A DNA stretch of 13,320 bases from JAFLUQ01 sp964442035 (GCA_964442035.1 CAYTWZ010000050.1:1-13320), one strand, 5' to 3'; numbered from the stretch's first letter, positions 1 to 7,900 are shown. A program made the numbers and translations. The notes: generated by a model not told the origin, from the sequence alone.

Positions 1-77
1 ACAACCGTTACCATCTTAACCCCCACAAATACAATTCAAATATTAATGCAATCCCTGATATTGTCATTTTTCCACGC

Positions 78-124
78 AAAAAGACCCGCGGGGTCACGCG
101 ATCATCTGCGCCGCCCCGCGGGTC
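78..124 (-). terminator. Rho-independent terminator after the recombinase operon
   Basis: Perfect 11-bp GC-rich arms (GACCCGCGGGG at 83-93 and its complement at 114-124) enclose a 20-nt loop. On the minus strand the stem is followed at once by TTTTT (82-78). It lies about 80 nt past the stop of the last recombinase gene, as expected for the end of that operon. On the plus strand the stem is followed by ATTTTA, so it might act in both directions. Confidence 0.75.
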
Positions 125-203
125 ATTTTACGTCCATTCGGATTTCTCTATTCACTTTTTATTTATTTCTTCATCCGCTTCTTCATTTGTTTTTCACTCG
201 CTA

Positions 204-1379
204 TTATTCGTTAAAAAACACCTCTGCTTTACCGTCCTCTACGCTGATCCGCTGTACTTTTTCAACATCGTCCCCGGAAACGTCAGCCTTCCCCAATATC
301 CGCGACAGCTGATCCATCAGAGCCGTTTCCCTTATATACGGATTTTTGCACCCGTTTTGCTTTTCCCTACAGCACCACGCGCGGTAGCTTTCGCCGGCTT
401 TACTTTTAAAGCTCCTGCGCACCAGCACAGAGCCGCATTTTCCGCAGAAAAGCTTTCCCCGCAGGAAATGGGATCTTGAATTTTTAACAATCCCGTCCCG
501 CAGCGATTTTTCCCGGGAAATACGCTGCGCCTCATCCCAGACCTCCCGCTCTATTATGGGGGTGTGGTCATCCTTCACGTAATACGATGTGTAGTCTATA
601 TTTGTCTGGGGCCTTTTGGTCAGATAGTCCGCCGGAGCACGCTTTTGCAGCAGAAGATCCCCGGCATAGATGGGATTATGGAGTATAAAATGAACCGTGT
701 CCGGCATAAAGCCGTTTTTGCTGCGCAGTCGCTTTGCTCCCGACCTATTCAGATCCTCCGCTGTTGCGGCAAGGGACATTCCATTAAGGCAATCGTCGAA
801 GATCCGTCTTATTATCCAGGCGTCATTGTTTGGCACAAGCCGGCGGTCAATCACATCATAGCCCAGAACCTGACCGCTGCCGTAGAAATGCTTCCCTTGG
901 GCAAAATCCCGCTCTATGCGCCAGCGGACGTTTTTGGATATGGAGCGGCTTTCCTCCTGAGCGACAATGGCGTTGATATTAAAGATAAATTCCGCGGACG
1001 GATCCATGGTGGAAATGTTTTCCCGCTCAAAGCGCACCTCCACATTCAGCCGCTTCAATTCTCTCACATAATTGTTGCAATCCACGCTGTTGCGGGCAAA
1101 GCGGCTGACCGATTTGACCAATATCAGATCAATTCTGTGCATTCTCGCGTCCTCTATCATACGGTTAAATTGTGCCCGGCGCTTTGTGGAAGTGCCGGAA
1201 AGGCCCTCGTCCGCGTATATACCGGCCATTGTCCACGACGGGTTACTGTTAATAAGATCAGTGTAATAATTCACCTGCGCTTCAAAGCTTTCGTGCTGCA
1301 TTGACTTATCGGTGCTGACCCGGCAGTAAGCCGCCGTCCTCAGTATTCTTTTACGTGCGGGAATTTTGATTATCTGCAT
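204..1379 (-). CDS. Serine recombinase, zinc-ribbon type (third gene of triplet)
   Basis: A 391-residue site-specific DNA recombinase that cuts DNA by forming a 5'-phosphoserine link. The resolvase-type catalytic domain spans roughly residues 12-155, with nucleophile Ser22 in the YCRVSTD motif, the DEGLSGT motif near 57-63 and the active-site arginine motif KSVSRFARN at 89-97. A Recombinase (PF07508-like) DNA-binding domain follows at about 170-290. The zinc ribbon uses Cys312, Cys315, Cys336 or 337 and Cys344. It then ends within about 50 residues, so the long coiled coil of many large serine integrases is lacking. The ATG is supported by AGAAAGGA nine bases upstream. The gene starts inside the 3' end of the preceding recombinase gene (29-bp overlap), which suggests translational coupling. 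Recombinase identity is certain; the site recognised and whether it integrates or excises are unknown. Confidence 0.95.
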   Translation of the reverse strand: MQIIKIPARKRILRTAAYCRVSTDKSMQHESFEAQVNYYTDLINSNPSWTMAGIYADEGLSGTSTKRRAQFNRMIEDARMHRIDLILVKSVSRFARNSVDCNNYVRELKRLNVEVRFERENISTMDPSAEFIFNINAIVAQEESRSISKNVRWRIERDFAQGKHFYGSGQVLGYDVIDRRLVPNNDAWIIRRIFDDCLNGMSLAATAEDLNRSGAKRLRSKNGFMPDTVHFILHNPIYAGDLLLQKRAPADYLTKRPQTNIDYTSYYVKDDHTPIIEREVWDEAQRISREKSLRDGIVKNSRSHFLRGKLFCGKCGSVLVRRSFKSKAGESYRAWCCREKQNGCKNPYIRETALMDQLSRILGKADVSGDDVEKVQRISVEDGKAEVFFNE

Positions 1380-2853
1380 GTCTGTCTGTCCTTTCTCCCC
1401 GGCCGTTGACCGGAGCTGTCATATTCGCCACCCGGCGCAGCCTTTTGTCGCTGTCCACCTGCTCAAAGGCCGCCCGGACGATCGTGTCATTGCCAAAGCA
1501 GCACAGACGCCGGTGTACGTTTGGATCGGGGACACGGGAGGAGCTTTCCTCGGTGTATTCCGACCAGCGGCGGCTTGAGCCGGAGTTTAGCTGTTCCGGG
1601 CTGGCCGGAATGTGGCTTTTTTGCTTATAAGCTATGCTTGTATCGGTTTTTAGGCCGGTTTTCCAGTGAACTGTCATTGTCGTCCAGCCGCTGAAGGTGA
1701 TTTTTTCCACATATTTATCCAGAATATAGTACTCAACAGTGCTGATGTCATCTTCGTATGCCTGCTTAAAGGCTTGGTCTATATATTCCTCACGGATAAA
1801 GTACCTTCCGCATAAGTCATTTTGATCCTTATCCATACAGTGCCACACAGCCGGTCTGCCATGGACGCCCGCCAGAGTGTGGCGCACCAGACTTTGGCCG
1901 CACAACGGACAGATCAGGAACCCGTAATAGGGGTATTGAGTGGCTCCCTTGTGGGAGTCCTTAAGGCTCCTGACGGTTTGCACCAGATCAAAGGTTTTTT
2001 CGTCAACTATGGGGGTATGATGGTTCTTGACATAATAAACGGGTACTGCCCCGTCGTTTTTAATCTTTTGGTGGGTTATGTGTGAAACAGTATAGCTTTT
2101 TTGAAGGCGCAGATCGCCCTTGTATTTTTCGTTGCCCAAAATAAGGCCCACTGTCTTTGGGAACCACTTATCCGCTCCTGAGGGTGACGGAATATTGTCC
2201 GCCATAAGGCCGTCACATATGGCCGGGATAGATCTGCCAACCATATATTCCCGGAAAATACGCCTTACCACCGCCGCCCTTGGCTCGTCAACAACATATT
2301 CCTCGCCGTTTGCGCGAGTGTAGCCGTAAACCTCGGTCCAACGCGCTTCCCCAACGGCACAGCGCTTGCGCAGGCCCCACTTCATGTTTTCGGACAGGGA
2401 GCGGCTTTCCTCCTGAGCAAAGGCCGCCAAAACAGAGAGAACCATTTCGGAGGCGTCGTTTTCGGTATTGATATTTTCTTTCTCGAAAATTATGTATATA
2501 CCTTTTTCCTTAAGCTGACGGACATAGGCAAGACATTCCAGAGTGTTGCGGGCAAAGCGTGAGATGGATTTGGTGATGATATAGTCAATCTTCCCCTCGT
2601 CACAGTCCTTCAGCATCCGCTGGAACGCCGTACGCCTGAAGGCCTGAGTGCCGGATATGCCGTCATCCGCGTATATGTCCGCCAGCTCCCAATCGGGACG
2701 GGCGGATATCATTGAACGGAAGGAATTTACCTGAGCGGACAGAGACGACTGCTGGGTTTCCATATCCGTGCTTACACGGCAGTAGGCGGCCACGCGCTTT
2801 TTCCGTGCGGGGGCCTGTTTGCCGGCCTGCTTTATCATTTGTATCTGGGGCAC
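1351..2853 (-). CDS. Serine recombinase, largest of triplet
   Basis: A 500-residue serine recombinase. The catalytic domain (about 18-160) has nucleophile Ser28 in YCRVSTD, DDGISGT at 63-69 and KSISRFARN at 95-103. A Recombinase domain covers roughly 170-300. The zinc ribbon has Cys315, Cys318, Cys339 and Cys348. A further 150 residues follow; the last 75 or so are polar, arginine- and serine-rich and resemble no domain I know. The start is GTG, chosen because AGAGGAGG lies eight bases before it; the in-frame ATG five codons later is too far from that site. It overlaps the upstream recombinase gene by 19 bp and the downstream one by 29 bp. With a complete catalytic core, C-terminal domain and zinc ribbon, it is one of the two members of the set that look intact. 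Confidence 0.95.
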   Translation of the reverse strand: MPQIQMIKQAGKQAPARKKRVAAYCRVSTDMETQQSSLSAQVNSFRSMISARPDWELADIYADDGISGTQAFRRTAFQRMLKDCDEGKIDYIITKSISRFARNTLECLAYVRQLKEKGIYIIFEKENINTENDASEMVLSVLAAFAQEESRSLSENMKWGLRKRCAVGEARWTEVYGYTRANGEEYVVDEPRAAVVRRIFREYMVGRSIPAICDGLMADNIPSPSGADKWFPKTVGLILGNEKYKGDLRLQKSYTVSHITHQKIKNDGAVPVYYVKNHHTPIVDEKTFDLVQTVRSLKDSHKGATQYPYYGFLICPLCGQSLVRHTLAGVHGRPAVWHCMDKDQNDLCGRYFIREEYIDQAFKQAYEDDISTVEYYILDKYVEKITFSGWTTMTVHWKTGLKTDTSIAYKQKSHIPASPEQLNSGSSRRWSEYTEESSSRVPDPNVHRRLCCFGNDTIVRAAFEQVDSDKRLRRVANMTAPVNGRGERTDRHADNQNSRT

Positions 2854-3728
2854 AGCTTTTTCCTCCTCTGAACCCTTGCGAACTGTTCCCGACTGACTAT
2901 AGGGGGATGATGGTTTTCCAGATAGTACTGGTCAGCTATGCCCCTGTTAGGGATCTGTTTTCGGCTCAGGTAATCCACTATCACAAATTTGTTTGTGAGC
3001 AGGTCTCCTATGTAGGCTTCATGGCGAAGCAGGTCCCTGACCCTGCCCCGCCGCCAGCTGTAGCCGTCAGTTTCGGTCTTGTCAAGCTCGCGGCAGATCT
3101 CGCTGTAGCTGCAGCCCCTGTCCGCAAGGTCAAAAATAAGCCGTACCTTCTCGGCCTCCGGCTCATAGACTGTCCATTGATGAGTGGTGCGGCCCTTTTC
3201 GTCCCTCACCTTTCGGTAGCCGAAGGGGGCGCGGACAGAGGGTACGCCCATACGGGCGCTTTTGGCAAAGGTCCAGCGGACGGTTTGGCTTTTTTCGTTA
3301 AGCTCCTGCTGGGCCATTGCCGACAGCAGAGAGATCAGCAGCTCGCCCTCTACCCCGTCGGTGCGCAGACCCTCGTTTTCAAATTCTACTGTCACATTGA
3401 GAGCTGACAGCTCCCGAAGGCAGGCCATACAGTCCGCCAGATTGCGGGCAAAGCGGCTGACGGATTTGGTCAGAATAATATCGATCTTACCCTGACGGCA
3501 ATCCTCCATCATTTTCATGAAGCCGAGGCGTTTTTTGATTCCCCCGGCGGAGACGCCCCTGTCCCCATATATTCCCGCCAGCTCCAAGGACGGGTCGGCG
3601 GTGATTTTTTCCTGATAATAGCGCACTTGCGTGTCATATGAGCCTTCCTGTTCCTCCTGTAAGGTACTGACCCGGCAATACGCCGCCGCCCGCTTGGGGG
3701 CAGGGTCAATTTTGGTTTGATTTGTCAA
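2835..3728 (-). CDS. Serine recombinase lacking zinc ribbon (first gene of triplet)
   Basis: First gene of the recombinase operon. The catalytic domain is complete: the nucleophile is the Ser of YCRVST (residue 21 from the start used here), followed by DRGVSAGG and KSVSRFARN. A Recombinase domain follows up to about residue 285. The protein stops just after the HHPPIVSREQ segment, where relatives normally continue into a four-cysteine zinc ribbon, so this member is C-terminally short by family standards. No frameshift is evident: the ribosome site of the next gene is built into its end. The open frame extends to a TTG at 3752, but that codon has no ribosome site. The TTG at 3728 follows AGAAAGGTGATC, a near match to the 16S anti-SD complement, at good spacing, so I place the start there (about 297 aa). 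It may act as a partner of the two larger recombinases. Confidence 0.9.
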   Translation of the reverse strand: MTNQTKIDPAPKRAAAYCRVSTLQEEQEGSYDTQVRYYQEKITADPSLELAGIYGDRGVSAGGIKKRLGFMKMMEDCRQGKIDIILTKSVSRFARNLADCMACLRELSALNVTVEFENEGLRTDGVEGELLISLLSAMAQQELNEKSQTVRWTFAKSARMGVPSVRAPFGYRKVRDEKGRTTHQWTVYEPEAEKVRLIFDLADRGCSYSEICRELDKTETDGYSWRRGRVRDLLRHEAYIGDLLTNKFVIVDYLSRKQIPNRGIADQYYLENHHPPIVSREQFARVQRRKKLCPRYK

Positions 3729-3731
3729 TTC

Positions 3732-3743
3732 GATCACCTTTCT
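3732..3743 (-). promoter_or_regulatory. Ribosome binding site that sets the start of the first recombinase
   Basis: AGAAAGGTGATC on the minus strand matches the 16S 3'-end complement AGAAAGGAGGTGATC apart from a missing GAG. It precedes TTG at 3728 by a few bases and lies inside the longer open frame. This is why I prefer 3728 over 3752 as the start. Confidence 0.55.
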
Positions 3744-3755
3744 GTAATTCAATAA

Positions 3756-3889
3756 GGGCTAAAAGCCCGTAGGGGACGTTTCGGCGGGAGAACAATCTCC
3801 CGCCGAAGCCCTGAGGAGCTAACGCTCCCCGCGCAGGTCGCAATCGTTCGCAAGCTCCGTTTCAAGCAAGCTTGATGGAGCGTTGCTCC
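3756..3889. repeat. Cluster of short palindromes between the recombinase and hydrogenase units
   Basis: Four dyads are packed together. GGGCT-AAA-AGCCC is at 3756-3768. A perfect 12-bp stem TTCGGCGGGAGA with loop ACAA is at 3780-3807. GGAGC-TAAC-GCTCC is at 3815-3828 and GGAGC-GTT-GCTCC at 3877-3889. Another GCTCC lies at 3854-3858, so the GCTCC words recur about every 30 bases. Possible roles are recombinase binding sites, an extragenic palindromic repeat, or RNA structure at the start of the recombinase transcript. I saw no open frame or recognisable promoter here. Confidence 0.5.
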
Positions 3890-3902
3890 GATTTAAATTA
3901 AA

Positions 3903-3930
3903 TGAGCGTAAATCCGAAGATTTACGCTCA
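3903..3930 (-). terminator. Hairpin terminator of the hydrogenase operon
   Basis: A perfect 12-bp stem (TGAGCGTAAATC and complement) has loop TTCG on the minus strand, closed by a C-G pair, the very stable C(UUCG)G form. It lies 25 bases after the hndD stop and is followed by ATTTAATTTAAAT, which is only moderately U-rich. A stabilising 3' end for the hydrogenase transcript is the likeliest role. Confidence 0.6.
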
Positions 3931-3954
3931 CAAACATTACTCAGTTAATTCAGC

Positions 3955-5700
3955 TCAGCATTCGTACTTGGGTCTTGCAATATAGTGTGTGTGGAGAAGC
4001 TCATGAGCCTTATGGCCGCCGGGCTCACCCAGATACTCGCTGTAAAGCTCCTTTATATAGGGGTTGTCATGGCTCTTACGGTAGGTAAGGCTTTCGTCCT
4101 CGGCATAAACAGCCTTGGCGCGGAGGGCGGAAACATTCTTTTCCATCTTCACGCGGGAAGAAACGATGGGCTGACCGCCGCCGGTCACGCAGCCGCCGGG
4201 GCAGGCCATGACCTCAATAAAGTCAACCTCTGTCTCACCGGCCTTAACGCTGTTAAGAAGCTTTCTGGCATTGCCAAGGCCGTGGGCAACCGCCGCGCGG
4301 ATGGTCTTGCCGCCAACCTCTACGCTGGCGATCTTAATGCCGTCAAGTCCGCGAACGGGCTCATACTCTACCTTTTCGATAGGCTGACCGTTGATTATAT
4401 CGGCAACTGTACGAAGGGCCGCCTCCATAACGCCGCCGGTAACGCCGAAGATAACGCCCGCGCCTGTGGCCTCGTCGCCAAAGGGAGTGTCAAACACCTC
4501 GTCGGGGAGCTTGTTATACTGTATACCGCTCTGCTTGATCATATCGGCAAGCTCACGGGTAGTGATAACAGCGTCAACATCCTGATAGCCCGTAGCCGCC
4601 AGCTCCTCACGCTGAGCCTCAAACTTTTTGGCTGTGCAGGGCATTACGGATACTACGAATATATCCTTGGGATTGATGCCGGCCTTCTTGGCGTAGTAGC
4701 TCTTGATCACGGCGCCGAACATTTCGTGAGGCGACTTGCAGGAGCTGAGGTTGGGAATAAACTCGGGGAAATTGTGTTCGCAGAACTTGACCCATCCCGG
4801 ACTGCAGGAGGTGATCATGGGCAGTGTGCCGCCGTTTTGAATTCTGTGGAGCAGCTCGGTGCCTTCCTCCATAATTGTAAGGTCAGCGCCGAAGTCTGTG
4901 TCAAACACCTTGTCAAAGCCAAGTCTTCTGAGAGCGGCAACCATCTTGCCGGTGGTGCACTCGCCTATCGGGCCGCCGAATTCCTCGCCGAGAGCGGCGC
5001 GGACAGCCGGCGCGGTCTGAACAACAACGTGCTTGTCGGAAGCAAGCGCATCCCATACAATGTCGGTGGAGTTCTTCTCACGAAGGGCGCCAACGGGACA
5101 TACAGCGATACACTGACCGCAGTTTACGCAGTCTACCTCGCCCAGACTTGCCTCAAACGCGCAGCCTACCTTGGTCTTGAAGCCACGCTCCATTGTGTCG
5201 ATAACGCCCACAGTCTGGATGTTTTTGCACATATTTACGCAGCGGCGGCAAAGGATGCACTTATTGTTATCACGCACGATAGAGGGAGAAACCTCGTCAA
5301 TATCGTAGCTGTTTTTCTCTCCCTCGTAGGGGATATCGGTAATACCAAGTTCATCGGAAAGAGCCTGAAGCTCACAGTTACGATTCCGAGGGCAGGTAAG
5401 ACACTTGCGATCATGATTGGAAAGCAAAAGCTCAAGCACAGCCTTCCGGGCCTGACGCACCGCGGGAGTATTGGTGAAAACCTCGATGCCCTCGGCAACG
5501 GGATATACGCAGGCTGCCTGGAGAGCGCGTCCGCCCTTTACCTCAACAAGGCACATTCTGCAAGAACCGGTCTGGCTCACATCCTTAAGGTAGCAAAGGG
5601 TTGGGATCTCTATTCCGGCGTAGCGCGCCGCTTCGAGAACGGTGGAGCCGTCGGGAACGCTGACTGCCTGACCGTTTATCTTTAAATTTATCATATCCAT
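3955..5700 (-). CDS. hndD: [FeFe] hydrogenase catalytic subunit (HndD/HydA type)
   Basis: A 581-residue catalytic subunit of a cytoplasmic multimeric [FeFe] hydrogenase that reduces protons or oxidises H2. In order it has: an N-terminal [2Fe-2S] domain (Cys36, 47, 50, 64); a His-Cys3 [4Fe-4S] site (His96, Cys100, 103, 109); two [4Fe-4S] clusters (Cys148, 151, 154, 158 and Cys191, 194, 197, 201); the H-cluster domain (about 222-530); and a C-terminal small-subunit-like tail. The H-cluster motifs are TSCSPGW (297-303), MPCTAKKFE (353-361, Cys355) and a Cys500/Cys504 motif in MACPGGCVTGGGQP. In the first motif Ser300 replaces the second Cys of the classical TSCCPGW pair. AAAGGAG nine bases upstream supports the ATG. 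It is last in the operon, 21 bases after hndC, the order known for trimeric and electron-bifurcating hydrogenases (group A3 type). HydA is an equally valid name. Confidence 0.96.
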   Translation of the reverse strand: MDMINLKINGQAVSVPDGSTVLEAARYAGIEIPTLCYLKDVSQTGSCRMCLVEVKGGRALQAACVYPVAEGIEVFTNTPAVRQARKAVLELLLSNHDRKCLTCPRNRNCELQALSDELGITDIPYEGEKNSYDIDEVSPSIVRDNNKCILCRRCVNMCKNIQTVGVIDTMERGFKTKVGCAFEASLGEVDCVNCGQCIAVCPVGALREKNSTDIVWDALASDKHVVVQTAPAVRAALGEEFGGPIGECTTGKMVAALRRLGFDKVFDTDFGADLTIMEEGTELLHRIQNGGTLPMITSCSPGWVKFCEHNFPEFIPNLSSCKSPHEMFGAVIKSYYAKKAGINPKDIFVVSVMPCTAKKFEAQREELAATGYQDVDAVITTRELADMIKQSGIQYNKLPDEVFDTPFGDEATGAGVIFGVTGGVMEAALRTVADIINGQPIEKVEYEPVRGLDGIKIASVEVGGKTIRAAVAHGLGNARKLLNSVKAGETEVDFIEVMACPGGCVTGGGQPIVSSRVKMEKNVSALRAKAVYAEDESLTYRKSHDNPYIKELYSEYLGEPGGHKAHELLHTHYIARPKYEC

Positions 5701-5721
5701 TTTAAGCAGCTCCTTTCTCTC

Positions 5722-7515
5722 TTATTTCTTTACTACTGCGCCGAACTTGCAGGTTTCCATGCAGACGCCGCACTTGATACACTTGGAAGAATCGATAACA
5801 AAAGGCTTCTTTATCTCGCCGGAAATGGCGCCGACAGGGCACTTGCGAGAGCAAGCGGAGCAGCCGCGGCACTTTTCGGGATCGATGGAATATTTGGTGA
5901 GAGCCTTGCACACACCCGCGGGACAGGTTTTGTCCACAACGTGAGCTATGTACTCGTCACGGAAATAACGGAGCGTGGAAAGCACAGGGTTGGGAGCCGT
6001 CTGGCCAAGGCCGCAAAGAGAAGCGTTTTTGATGCTGTAGGAAAGGGCCTCAAGCCGGTCGATATCCTCAAGGGTACCGTTGCCTTTGGTGATCTTTGTA
6101 AGTATTTCAAGAAGACGCTTAGTGCCTATACGGCAGGGAGTACACTTGCCGCAGGACTCGTCAACGGTAAATTCAAGGAAGAATTTGGCGATGTCAACCA
6201 TACAGTTGTCCTCATCCATAACGATAAGTCCGCCGCTGCCCATCATTGAGCCGATGGAGATAAGGGAGTCATAGTCGATAGGCGTATCGATAAGGGAGGC
6301 GGGGATGCAGCCGCCGCTGGGGCCGCCGGTCTGAGCCGCCTTGAACTTTTTGCCGTTGGGAACGCCGCCGCCGATCTCCTCAACGATCTCACGCAGAGTT
6401 GTACCCATAGGAATTTCAACAAGGCCGGTGTTATTGATCTTGCCGCCAAGGGCGAATACCTTTGTGCCGTGGCTCTTTTCGGTACCGATGGAAGCGAACC
6501 AGTCAGCGCCCTTATTGAAGATAACCGGGATATTGGCATAGGTCTCAACGTTGTTAAGGATAGAAGGCTTTGCCCAAAGTCCCTTGACCGCGGGGAACGG
6601 AGGACGGGGACGGGGCTCGCCGCGCTTGCCCTCGATGGACGTCATAAGAGCGGTTTCCTCGCCGCACACGAACGCGCCTGCGCCGAGACGGATCTCTATG
6701 TCAAAGTCAAAGCCTGTACCGAATATGTCCTTACCGAGGAGGCCATATTCCTTAGCCTGATCGATAGCTATCTGGAGACGCTTAACCGCGATGGGGTATT
6801 CGGCGCGGATATAGATATAGCCCTGATTTGCGCCGATAGCGTAACCGGCAATAGCCATAGCCTCAAGCACGCTGTGGGGGTCGCCCTCAAGGACGCTTCT
6901 GTCCATGAACGCGCCGGGGTCGCCCTCGTCGGCGTTGCAGCAGACATACTTCTGATCACCCACGCTCTTAGAGGCAAAATCCCACTTTTGACCTGTGGGG
7001 AAGCCTGCGCCGCCGCGGCCGCGAAGGCCGGATTTTTTGACTGTATCTATGACCTCGGCGGGGGTCATCTCGGTGAGGACCTTACCAAGGGCCTGATAGC
7101 CGTCAACAGCAATATATTCCTCGATATTCTCGGGGTTGATAACGCCGCAGTTACGCAGAGCGACACGCATCTGCTTTTTGTAGAAATTAACATCGTTGAG
7201 GGACTTGACGGTGTTATCCTCAACGGTTTCGGTATAAACAAGTCTTTTGACGATACGGCCCTTAAGGAGGTGCTCCTTAACGATCTCCTCAACGTCCTCC
7301 TTCTTAACGCGGCTGTAGAACGCGCCTTCGGGATATACGACAACTACGGGGCCAAGGGCGCAAAGGCCGAAGCAGCCCGTACGAATGACCTTGACTTCCT
7401 TATCAAGTCCGTTGGCCGCGAGCTGCACGGCAAATTCGTCCATGAGAGCCTGGCTCCCGGAGGATGTACAGCCCGTGCCGCCGCAGACAAGCACATGGGA
7501 TCTTACAAGTTCCAT
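5722..7515 (-). CDS. hndC: NuoF-like NAD(P)H/FMN subunit of the [FeFe] hydrogenase (HndC/HydB)
   Basis: A 597-residue flavin subunit that exchanges electrons with NAD(H) or NADP(H) and passes them to HndD. Residues 1-85 are a thioredoxin-like [2Fe-2S] domain with Cys11, 16, 48 and 52. The NuoF core carries the FMN/NADH glycine-rich motif LRGRGGAGFPTG at 164-175, CNADEGDPGAFMDR at 193-206 and CGEETAL at 284-290. The [4Fe-4S] site ESCGKCTPCR gives Cys455, 458, 461 and 501. The C-terminus adds two ferredoxin clusters (Cys549, 552, 555, 559 and Cys579, 582, 585, 589), an extension typical of HydB-type subunits and absent from complex I NuoF. The ATG is preceded by GGGAGGAG. In HydABC complexes this subunit holds the FMN where bifurcation is thought to occur. 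Coenzyme preference (NAD or NADP) cannot be read from the sequence. Confidence 0.96.
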   Translation of the reverse strand: MELVRSHVLVCGGTGCTSSGSQALMDEFAVQLAANGLDKEVKVIRTGCFGLCALGPVVVVYPEGAFYSRVKKEDVEEIVKEHLLKGRIVKRLVYTETVEDNTVKSLNDVNFYKKQMRVALRNCGVINPENIEEYIAVDGYQALGKVLTEMTPAEVIDTVKKSGLRGRGGAGFPTGQKWDFASKSVGDQKYVCCNADEGDPGAFMDRSVLEGDPHSVLEAMAIAGYAIGANQGYIYIRAEYPIAVKRLQIAIDQAKEYGLLGKDIFGTGFDFDIEIRLGAGAFVCGEETALMTSIEGKRGEPRPRPPFPAVKGLWAKPSILNNVETYANIPVIFNKGADWFASIGTEKSHGTKVFALGGKINNTGLVEIPMGTTLREIVEEIGGGVPNGKKFKAAQTGGPSGGCIPASLIDTPIDYDSLISIGSMMGSGGLIVMDEDNCMVDIAKFFLEFTVDESCGKCTPCRIGTKRLLEILTKITKGNGTLEDIDRLEALSYSIKNASLCGLGQTAPNPVLSTLRYFRDEYIAHVVDKTCPAGVCKALTKYSIDPEKCRGCSACSRKCPVGAISGEIKKPFVIDSSKCIKCGVCMETCKFGAVVKK

Positions 7516-7528
7516 TTTATCTCCTCCC

Positions 7529-7900
7529 TTACATTCCTGCCGAACCGATGGTATATTCGGATACGACCTGTCCGTTTACTATGTGGTCAGCTACGACCTT
7601 AGCGACCTTGTCGGGAGTCATTTTGATATAGGTGACCTTATCCTGACCGGGCGCATACACCTCAACAATGGGTTCAAGACGGCAAAGACCGATACAGCCG
7701 GTCTGCTCAACCACTACATTGCTGAGATTTCGTTTGCTTATTTCTTCAAGGAAGGCTGTCATAACGGGACGCGCCCCTGCCGCGATACCGCAGGTAGCCA
7801 TGCCCACAACTATTCTTGTGCCATCCTCACGTTCTTTTCTGAGATTAACGTTTTCGATCGCCTTCTGCTTCAAGGCCTGAAGCTCCGCTAAGCTTTTCAT
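7529..7900 (-). CDS. hndB: HndB-type thioredoxin-like ferredoxin subunit
   Basis: A 123-residue protein of the small [2Fe-2S] thioredoxin-like ferredoxin family found between the NuoE- and NuoF-like genes of NADP-reducing hydrogenase operons (HndB position). The N-terminal 30 residues are charged and helical. Cys37 lies in the ATCGIAAGARP motif, and Cys69 and Cys73 in QTGCIGLC. The fourth expected ligand, five residues after the first Cys, is Gly42 here, whereas HndA and HndC in this operon keep all four. Either a cluster binds with an unusual ligand or the protein is structural; I recall the same reduction in other HndB proteins but could not check it. GGAGGT lies ten bases before the ATG. 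It sits one base after the HATPase stop and 13 bases before hndC, so it is clearly co-transcribed. Confidence 0.88.
   Translation of the reverse strand: MKSLAELQALKQKAIENVNLRKEREDGTRIVVGMATCGIAAGARPVMTAFLEEISKRNLSNVVVEQTGCIGLCRLEPIVEVYAPGQDKVTYIKMTPDKVAKVVADHIVNGQVVSEYTIGSAGM

Larger units (their letters stand above)
1..3752 (-). mobile_element. Serine-recombinase end of a putative integrative element
   Basis: Three overlapping serine recombinase genes (3728-204) form one transcription unit between a palindrome-rich segment (3756-3930) and a strong terminator (78-124). Recombinase genes of this kind normally sit at one end of the element they move. The right flank here is the 3' end of a chromosomal hydrogenase operon, so the element most likely extends to the left, beyond the window. 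Neither element end nor an attachment core could be defined: I found no convincing direct repeat between the first 80 bases and 3753-3954. No cargo, conjugation or replication genes are visible. It could also be a stranded remnant. The limits given are only those of the visible module. Confidence 0.5.

Noticed and set aside
46..312. 88-codon plus-strand frame at the left edge
   Set aside because: It spans the recombinase terminator and part of the recombinase 3' end, has no ribosome site and a low-complexity, phenylalanine-rich translation.
3985..5685. Plus-strand open frame of 566 codons antisense to hndD
   Set aside because: It mirrors the hydrogenase gene exactly, gives no recognisable protein family, and follows from the G/C-rich third positions of hndD. 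The same applies to 6469-7602 and 564-1304 on the plus strand.
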